Shown here: piece after piece, positions 8,578 to 13,273 of the stretch
Layout: every line of letters begins with the position of its first letter
Position numbering within the stretch: position 1 is the first letter of the stretch
Source: Desulfobulbus sp.
GTDB lineage: Bacteria > Desulfobacterota > Desulfobulbia > Desulfobulbales > Desulfobulbaceae
Assembly: GCA_028684915.1 (NCBI GenBank)
Contig: JAQUEZ010000165.1
Coordinates: forward strand, 1 to 13,273
DNA length: 13,273 nt
Direction: 5' to 3'
The notes under the pieces: model-generated
Seen by the model: the letters and a program-made list of their open reading frames with translations, nothing else
Databases searched by the model: none
Told to the model about the DNA's origin: nothing
Position numbers and translations under genes: made by a program

Positions 8578-9030
8578 ATGAAAAAATCCATTGACATAGA
8601 TACGGTTGCAATTGAAATACCATTCCTAAACGTCACATTCAAAATTAGTGATAATTTAGAAAAAGAAATCGTGACCGAAACCTTGATAAGGTCAGAAGAT
8701 AAACGGTTTTTAACATCATGGCAATGCTGTGCCAATTGTACAGAAAATGCAATAAAGTCAGTTCTCGAATATAGAAAATTTCTAGTGGATCAAAAAGTAA
8801 AACTGTCGAAGATCAAAAATTCTCAATTTAATTCAATAATAAATTACGTGTTGGATCAGGTAAAAAAATTTCTCTCCGTCAGCGAGAGACATGACATAAT
8901 TAAAGATCAAAAATATCTGTCACAACAATTAGAAATTTTGAGAAATAATATTTTGAATATCTTTTACAGGTTTTGTAATGATGCAAAAATTGAGTATCCT
9001 AAACAACTATTCGCAATGATTAAAAAATAA
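8578..9030 (+). CDS. Unrecognised small helical protein, FRG-gene neighbour
   Basis: This 150-residue protein starts at ATG 8578, with GAAG six bases upstream as a modest ribosome binding site. I do not recognise the family. The first 35 residues alternate acidic and hydrophobic residues (IDTVAIEIPFLNVTFKI) and could form strands. From about residue 55 to the end it is predicted helical and basic (Lys-rich), without signal peptide or membrane segment. A cluster QCCANC (residues 49-54) holds three Cys, too few by itself for a clear zinc site. The gene is very AT-rich, unlike the sequence before it. It ends 75 bases before the FRG gene, same strand, with a strong hairpin in between. It may be a partner, inhibitor or sensor for the FRG protein, or an independent cargo gene; this is guesswork from position. 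Confidence 0.65.
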   Translation: MKKSIDIDTVAIEIPFLNVTFKISDNLEKEIVTETLIRSEDKRFLTSWQCCANCTENAIKSVLEYRKFLVDQKVKLSKIKNSQFNSIINYVLDQVKKFLSVSERHDIIKDQKYLSQQLEILRNNILNIFYRFCNDAKIEYPKQLFAMIKK

Positions 9031-9040
9031 TCTCTAACCA

Positions 9041-9087
9041 CCGGCTCCACCCGGACCCCCGCAAACAGCGCGGGTCCGGAAAGCCGG
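9041..9087 (+). terminator. Very strong GC-rich hairpin before the FRG gene, terminator-like
   Basis: Outer arms CCGGCT (9041-9046) and AGCCGG (9082-9087) pair perfectly. Inside them CCGGACCC (9051-9058) pairs with GGGTCCGG (9072-9079), and CGC/GCG (9060-9062 with 9068-9070) closes a five-base AAACA loop next to one C-C mismatch. TTTTTT follows at 9097-9102. The nine-base gap between stem and T-run is longer than in a standard intrinsic terminator. It may terminate or attenuate transcription between the two genes. Confidence 0.6.
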
Positions 9088-9105
9088 AACGTTCGATTTT
9101 TTAAG

Positions 9106-9912
9106 ATGATCGAGAAGATTGAAATAAAAAACTGGAGTGAATTTGACAGAAAGGTGGCCAAGTTACCTTTTAGGGTCTGGTTGTTTAGGGGGCAACCAGA
9201 GGCTGCTTGGGAGCTTGAAACATCTCTTTTTCGCCTGTTTGAAGACTTACAAAAAACTTTTGATATCTGCCGACCTGATAAACGAAGGCGATTTGCACGA
9301 GATCAGCATGAGATAGCAATGATAAGCCATTTTAAGGCCAATGCACATTTATACTTAAGATCACTTCCTCATAATCGAGAATCAAATTTGGAATGGCTGT
9401 CAATAATGCAACATTTTGGATGTCCTACACGGCTATTGGATGTTACCGCATCACCGTACATCGCGCTCTTTTTTGCTCTTGAACAAGGCCATTCAGATGC
9501 AGCTGTATATGGATTTCATCAACAAGAGTTGCGAAATACAGACATTGAAGTGTTGGGAGAAGAATATCAAAAGAATATTTTAAAAAATGTCAAGAAAGAT
9601 AAGGCCTTTATTATACCCTACGAGCCAAAGCAAACTAATGAACGTCTTGTAGCTCAGCAAGGTGCATTTTTAGTCCCAAGCAACAACTATGAAACCATAG
9701 ATACAATAATTAATTTGTATGACGATTCCAAAGGCCATCTTGCTAAAAAATTCATTATATCTGAAAAGTTACGCCTTGAAGGCATTCAAAAATTACGCAG
9801 AATGAATATTTCAGCAGCTTCACTCTTTCCCGGATTAGAGGGCTTTTGTAGATCCTTACGGGATCAATCAGAGAATATATCGCAATTAAAAAGGTTTGAA
9901 GAAATGGACTAA
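9106..9912 (+). CDS. FRG domain-containing protein
   Basis: This 268-residue protein has an FRG domain spanning most of its length. The name-giving motif is WLFRGQ (residues 25-30), followed by WELETSL (35-41). Then come LSIMQHFGCPTRLLDVTASPYIALFFAL (98-125 in parts), VYGF (134-137), and NERLVAQQGAFLV (178-190). All are hallmarks of the family (Pfam FRG, PF08867). The biochemical activity of FRG domains is not established to my knowledge; they are common in phages and defence islands. There is no signal peptide or membrane segment, so it is probably cytoplasmic. ATG 9106 directly follows TTTTTTAAG; the ribosome binding site is weak (only AAG), so expression may depend on the hairpin just upstream. 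The gene is AT-rich like the genes around it. Confidence 0.85.
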   Translation: MIEKIEIKNWSEFDRKVAKLPFRVWLFRGQPEAAWELETSLFRLFEDLQKTFDICRPDKRRRFARDQHEIAMISHFKANAHLYLRSLPHNRESNLEWLSIMQHFGCPTRLLDVTASPYIALFFALEQGHSDAAVYGFHQQELRNTDIEVLGEEYQKNILKNVKKDKAFIIPYEPKQTNERLVAQQGAFLVPSNNYETIDTIINLYDDSKGHLAKKFIISEKLRLEGIQKLRRMNISAASLFPGLEGFCRSLRDQSENISQLKRFEEMD

Positions 9913-9927
9913 TCGAATAACCGCTTT

Positions 9928-9969
9928 GAGAAGTATTTTTGCTAAGCTGCCGCTCCGCAAAAACCTCTC
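9928..9969. repeat. Inverted repeat after the FRG gene
   Basis: TTTTTGC (9936-9942) pairs with GCAAAAA (9957-9963), and GAGA (9928-9931) pairs with TCTC (9966-9969). It lies 16 bases after the FRG stop codon. It may terminate transcription on one or both strands, but the stem is A/T-rich and there is no T-run after the right arm. Confidence 0.3.
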
Positions 9970-10043
9970 AAGCAGGCGATATGTTAACTTTGGGCAAGTG
10001 GACAAGAATCAAGAAAAACCCATCCTCATCACTTAAAAGCAGG

Positions 10044-10072
10044 TTAATCGTGGCTTAATAATGCATTAGATA
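10044..10072 (+). promoter_or_regulatory. Possible promoter of the ATPase/helicase operon
   Basis: TTAATC (10044-10049) and TAGATA (10067-10072) are spaced by 17 bases in an AT-rich stretch upstream of the OLD-family gene. The match to consensus is poor, so this marks the likely region rather than an exact promoter. Confidence 0.2.
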
Positions 10073-10120
10073 CAGTCTTAGTTGTGTGAAACCTCTTGAT
10101 CTTCCAGATCATTAACAAAA

Positions 10121-10126
10121 AGGTGA
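10121..10126 (+). promoter_or_regulatory. Strong Shine-Dalgarno that fixes a TTG start
   Basis: AGGTGA lies five bases before TTG at 10132, ideal spacing. It overlaps the GTG at 10123 and lies after the TTG at 10096, so it argues against both of those as starts. Confidence 0.65.
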
Positions 10127-10131
10127 CTCAA

Positions 10132-11757
10132 TTGCGCATTAAGAAAGCAGTGATAGAAAATTTCAAATGTTTTGAAGGGAGATTTACCGCTGAATTTAAT
10201 AACGGAGTAAACATCATAGTTGGCGACAATGAAGCCGGGAAGTCAACCATACTGGAAGCTGTCAATTTAGCACTCTCTGGTATTTTAAATGGCCGCTATC
10301 TGAAGAACGAATTGAGTCAATATCTCTTTAATTATAACGTTGTTGGTCAATACTTAACAGAAGTTAATGAAGGGAAAAAACCGTCTCTTCCAGAAATTAT
10401 CATTGAAGTACATTTTGAAGATTGCGATTTTCCACTTTTTGAAGGAAATAGCAATGTGTCAAAGACAAAAAGCACAGGAGTTTCTTATAGGATTGAGTTT
10501 GATGACACCTACCAAGGCGCCTATGAAGCCTTAATAGATGGGCCAGGTGAAATAACAACTATTCCAATAGAATACTATAAAGTTGCCTGGAAGTCTTTTG
10601 CCAGAGATTCTATTACAGGAAGAAATATCCCAATTAAATCAGTACTGATCGACTCAACATCGAACAAATTTCAAAATGGTTCTGATGTATATATTTCAAG
10701 AATAATAAAAAATGATCTTGAAGATTCAGAACACGTTGGTATATCACAAGCTTATCGAAAAATGAAGGAAACGTTTAGCAATGACCCCTCTGTAAAGGCA
10801 ATAAATACAAAGCTTTCAACAAAGACCAGCATCAGTAAAAAGAAACTGAGCATATCGGTAGACCTTTCTACGCAAAACTCATGGGCCAGCACGCTCATGA
10901 CCTACCTAGAAGAGATTCCTTTTCACCAAATTGGAAAAGGAGAACAATGTATTGTTAAGACAAATTTGGCCCTGAGTCATGAAAAAAGCAAGGAAGCTTC
11001 ACTCGTGTTATTGGAAGAGCCTGAAAACCATCTATCGCACACAAAACTCAATCATTTGATTAAGGCTATTACTGAAAAATGTAGTAATAAACAGGTCATT
11101 ATAACTACGCATAGCAGCTATATTGCAAATAAACTTGGTCTAGAGAACCTAATTTTATTGAATGACCAGAAGACCACTCGCCTTGACGCTTTACCAAAAA
11201 ACACCTTTACATTTTTCAAGAAATTACCTGGATACCAAACTCTACGGATGTTGCTTTGCAGAAAAGCCATTTTGGTGGAGGGCGATTCAGACGAATTAAT
11301 ATTTCAAAAAAAATATATGGAGACGCACGAAGGTCGCCTACCTATCGAAGACGGGATTGATGTTATTTCTGTAAAACTCACATTCAAAAGGTTTTTGGAC
11401 ATTGCCATACAGATTAACCAACCAATTGCTGTCATCACCGACAATGATAATGACTACGATAATAACATCACGGAAAAGTATAAACATCACGTTGGTTATT
11501 CTTGTGTTAATATTTTTGCTGATGACAGAAATGAACTTCACACCCTTGAGCCGCAATTTGTGGATGCGAACAGTGCTAATTTAAAGGCTCTTCGCAAAGT
11601 TCTTGGAATAAAGGAAACTAAATATGGAACTAAAGCCGAAATATCCGACTACATTAAAGGACAAAAGACAACATGGGCATTGAAGGTCTTTGAGTCGAGC
11701 GAATCTCTTGAGTACCCTGACTATATCAACAGAGCTATCGAGTGGTGTGATGAATAA
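10132..11757 (+). CDS. OLD-family ATPase-TOPRIM endonuclease, GajA-like
   Basis: This 541-residue protein is translated from TTG 10132. The product then begins MRIKKAVIENFKCF, the usual start of OLD-type ATPases. The ATPase has Walker A GDNEAGKST (31-39), signature-like HQIGKGEQ (265-272), Walker B LVLLEEPENHLS (291-302) and the His-switch TTHSS (325-329). A TOPRIM domain follows: LVEGDSDE (381-388) supplies Glu383, Asp385 and Asp387, and VITDNDND (434-441) supplies the DxD pair Asp437/Asp439. KTTWAL near the C-terminus is probably the conserved Lys region. OLD-family proteins cut DNA using the TOPRIM site; in Gabija, GajA is the nuclease and its nucleotide-binding part controls activity. The length is slightly below the roughly 580 residues of characterised GajA. 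It overlaps the next gene by eight bases, so the two are translated together. Gabija-like is well supported; a different class 2 OLD pair is the alternative. Confidence 0.88.
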   Translation: MRIKKAVIENFKCFEGRFTAEFNNGVNIIVGDNEAGKSTILEAVNLALSGILNGRYLKNELSQYLFNYNVVGQYLTEVNEGKKPSLPEIIIEVHFEDCDFPLFEGNSNVSKTKSTGVSYRIEFDDTYQGAYEALIDGPGEITTIPIEYYKVAWKSFARDSITGRNIPIKSVLIDSTSNKFQNGSDVYISRIIKNDLEDSEHVGISQAYRKMKETFSNDPSVKAINTKLSTKTSISKKKLSISVDLSTQNSWASTLMTYLEEIPFHQIGKGEQCIVKTNLALSHEKSKEASLVLLEEPENHLSHTKLNHLIKAITEKCSNKQVIITTHSSYIANKLGLENLILLNDQKTTRLDALPKNTFTFFKKLPGYQTLRMLLCRKAILVEGDSDELIFQKKYMETHEGRLPIEDGIDVISVKLTFKRFLDIAIQINQPIAVITDNDNDYDNNITEKYKHHVGYSCVNIFADDRNELHTLEPQFVDANSANLKALRKVLGIKETKYGTKAEISDYIKGQKTTWALKVFESSESLEYPDYINRAIEWCDE

Positions 11758-12925
11758 AAACAAACTAATTATCGCTGCTGCTGGCTCAGGAAAAACAACA
11801 TTTCTTGTTAAGAAAGCCCTTGAGATTGAAGACGAACCCATACTAATTACCACATACACTGAATTTAATGAACGTGAAATTCGGAACAAATTCATAAAAC
11901 GAAAAGGTTGCATGCCCCGCAACGTGACAATTCAGACTTGGTTTTCCTTTCTGTTGCAACACGGGGTTAGGCCATATCAAAGCGTGCTCAACGAATCTCT
12001 CCATAATAAAAATATTGGATTCTATTTAATTAATGAGAAATCGGGAAAAAGATTCATAGCCCCAGGACAGCCCATGCTATCAGGAGGAAGACCTGTTTAC
12101 TGGGGACAAGCTGATTTTTTGAAGTGTTATTTCACAGCTAATGGAAAAATTTACTCTGATAAAATATCAAAATTTGTTTGTGATGCAAACACTACTACTG
12201 ACAGCGAGGTGGTGAGGCGCATATCAAGAATTTTTCGACATATTTACATTGATGAAATTCAAGATTTGGCAGGATATGATCTTGATATTATAAAACAATT
12301 GTTTAAGTCTGATTCGAATATTATTCTAGTTGGGGATCCAAGACAAGTGACATACTTAACGCACCAGTCCCCAAAATACAAAAAATATGCTAGTGGACAG
12401 ATTAAACTCTTTGTAGAGAATGAACTAGATAATGAAATACAGTGCAATGTTGATGAAACGACATTGTCCGCATCACATAGAAACAATCAAATTATCTGTG
12501 ACTACTCATCAAAGCTGTACCCTCAATTATCGACACCCATGGCTTGCACTTGCCCAACATGTCATACTGAAGATGATCATACTGGAGTATTTGTGATAAA
12601 ACCGTCAGATGTTGAACGATACCATGCGAAATATACGGACGTTATGCAGTTATGCTGGAGCTCTGCGTCGAATGTAAATCGAAAATATAAAACGTTAAAC
12701 ATGGGTGCTTCGAAAGGATCGAGTTTCAATCGAGTGCTCATCTACCCAACCAAGGGCATGGAAGCTTGGATTAAAGACAACAGTTGCAAACTAGAAGATA
12801 ATGCAAGGGCAAAGTTTTATGTTGCTCTGACAAGATCACGTTTAAGTTCAACTATTGTAATTGATTATCAAGACCATGACACTTTTTTAAATGTTCAAAA
12901 GTATTCATTTAGTGACTGTGAATAA
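11750..12925 (+). CDS. Compact UvrD-like superfamily 1 helicase, GajB-like
   Basis: This 391-residue protein starts at ATG 11750, inside the last eight bases of the preceding gene. Helicase motifs run in order: Walker A AAAGSGKT (9-16), motif Ia ITTYTEFNEREI (33-44), motif II YIDEIQDL (166-173), motif III LVGDPRQVTY (193-202), motif IV ASHRNNQ (241-247), motif V LNMGASKGSSF (316-326) and motif VI FYVALTRSR (356-364). All key residues are present, so ATP hydrolysis is expected. It is about 100 residues shorter than characterised GajB and far shorter than UvrD, with small accessory domains. A Cys/His cluster CTCPTCH...DDH (266-277) between motifs IV and V may bind zinc. With the upstream nuclease it forms a class 2 OLD / Gabija-type pair, in which the helicase-like subunit is thought to sense DNA termini or nucleotide state and license cutting. 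Confidence 0.85.
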   Translation: MNKNKLIIAAAGSGKTTFLVKKALEIEDEPILITTYTEFNEREIRNKFIKRKGCMPRNVTIQTWFSFLLQHGVRPYQSVLNESLHNKNIGFYLINEKSGKRFIAPGQPMLSGGRPVYWGQADFLKCYFTANGKIYSDKISKFVCDANTTTDSEVVRRISRIFRHIYIDEIQDLAGYDLDIIKQLFKSDSNIILVGDPRQVTYLTHQSPKYKKYASGQIKLFVENELDNEIQCNVDETTLSASHRNNQIICDYSSKLYPQLSTPMACTCPTCHTEDDHTGVFVIKPSDVERYHAKYTDVMQLCWSSASNVNRKYKTLNMGASKGSSFNRVLIYPTKGMEAWIKDNSCKLEDNARAKFYVALTRSRLSSTIVIDYQDHDTFLNVQKYSFSDCE

Positions 12926-12987
12926 ATCGGATAAGAACAGGGCTAAAAACAAAACGTAGGGCCAGGTACTGGCTTGACCCACTTCAC

Positions 12988-13016
12988 ATGCAAATGCCAT
13001 AGATGTTAGTTTGCAT
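12988..13016. repeat. 7-base inverted repeat ATGCAAA/TTTGCAT
   Basis: ATGCAAA (12988-12994) and TTTGCAT (13010-13016) are perfect inverted copies separated by 15 bases, 60-90 bases after the helicase stop. This could be a dimeric protein site or a weak transcript-end hairpin. Confidence 0.3.
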
Positions 13017-13208
13017 AGTTCAGATATCTCCTGTTCATCTTGACTACTGGTACGTAACAGCTCAGACGCAGCCCCCGAGAATTTCAATGTCGAATTACGC
13101 CACCGCTGTCATCGGCTCCCCTGCCCCACCTCCTACGCTCTCGATCGATCCACAGATCACTGAATGGACAGTATTCAACGCCGACCGAGCTCACCGCTTT
13201 ACCAGTGT

Positions 13209-13214
13209 AGAGGA
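13209..13214 (+). promoter_or_regulatory. Strong Shine-Dalgarno for the gene at the window edge
   Basis: AGAGGA lies five bases before ATG 13220, good spacing. It supports that ATG as a real start although only 18 codons can be read. Confidence 0.5.
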
Positions 13215-13219
13215 TAAGG

Positions 13220-13273
13220 ATGAAACTGAATTTGCTTTTTTTCGTCATGCTGGGTTGTTTGCCAGCATTGCTG
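13220..13273 (+). CDS. Start of a probable exported protein, truncated by the window end
   Basis: Only 18 codons are visible: MKLNLLFFVMLGCLPALL. This is a typical signal peptide start, with Met-Lys followed by an unbroken hydrophobic core. Cys at position 13 after LG could make it a lipoprotein, but M-L-G-C is a weak lipobox and the peptide may simply be cleaved later by signal peptidase I. The Shine-Dalgarno upstream is strong. The mature protein lies beyond the window, so no function can be given. An overlapping frame open from 13003 to the end competes with this reading; the signal peptide and ribosome binding site make this one more likely. Confidence 0.45.
   Translation, partial: MKLNLLFFVMLGCLPALL

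Larger units (their letters stand above)
12926..13219. other. Gap after the helicase gene, island edge
   Basis: These 294 bases have no supported gene. They hold a short hairpin GCCAG-GTA-CTGGC (12961-12973) and a 7-base inverted repeat described separately. From about 13060 the composition becomes richer in G+C, which may mark the change from island to flanking chromosome. No intrinsic terminator is visible after the helicase gene. Confidence 0.45.

Noticed and set aside
11690..11749. Upstream start for the helicase gene, adding 20 residues.
   Set aside because: It would overlap the nuclease gene by 68 bases; ATG 11750 gives a helicase that begins directly before Walker A, as is usual.
12905..13087. 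60-residue minus-strand frame with a hydrophobic C-terminal end.
   Set aside because: It needs a TTG start, has no ribosome binding site, and overlaps the end of the helicase gene.
13003..13273. A frame open for 90 codons to the window end, with ATG at 13003 and 13087 (the latter beginning MSNYATAVIGSP).
   Set aside because: It overlaps the signal-peptide start at 13220, which has a better ribosome binding site and a clear exported N-terminus. The three codon positions show no coding-like difference in G+C. It stays possible if the downstream sequence keeps this frame open.
1..13273. CRISPR array, insertion sequence ends or an integrase gene.
   Set aside because: I saw no regularly spaced repeats, no transposase or recombinase motifs and no paired terminal repeats.

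Overview
The window is an anti-phage defence island. Five long plus-strand genes carry recognisable defence-type domains. They are followed by the edge of what looks like ordinary chromosome. There is no rRNA, complete tRNA, integrase or transposase to fix the taxon. The proteins and a short piece resembling the 3' end of an enterobacterial-type tmRNA suggest a proteobacterium, most likely a gammaproteobacterium. That is inference, not proof.

Layout. (1) Bases 1-3254: the 3' part of a very large gene that begins before the window. It opens inside the last stretch of a SIR2-like domain and ends in a long helical region of the DUF4020 type, so it is a defence-associated sirtuin. (2) Bases 3255-3696: a 442-base gap with small palindromes and no convincing gene. 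(3) Bases 3697-8013: a 1438-residue NACHT/STAND NTPase with a long helical repeat region and, at its extreme C-terminus, a PD-(D/E)XK-like nuclease signature. (4) Bases 8014-8577: a 564-base gap with two perfect inverted repeats, a possible gene remnant, a tmRNA-like T-arm and a candidate promoter. (5) Bases 8578-9912: an unrecognised 150-residue helical protein, a very strong GC-rich hairpin, then an FRG-domain protein. (6) Bases 10132-12925: a translationally coupled pair, an OLD-family ATPase-TOPRIM nuclease and a compact UvrD-like helicase, which is a Gabija-type (class 2 OLD) arrangement. (7) Bases 12926-13273: a gap with a small inverted repeat, then the first 18 codons of a probable secreted or lipoprotein gene with a strong ribosome binding site.

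Composition changes by block. The sirtuin gene is intermediate, the NACHT gene is clearly richer in G+C, and everything from about 8578 to 12925 is AT-rich. This fits a mosaic of separately acquired modules. The sirtuin, the NACHT protein and the ATPase/helicase pair each look like self-sufficient abortive or nucleolytic defence systems sharing one site. The 150-residue protein and the FRG protein are the least explained part and the best place to look for something undescribed.
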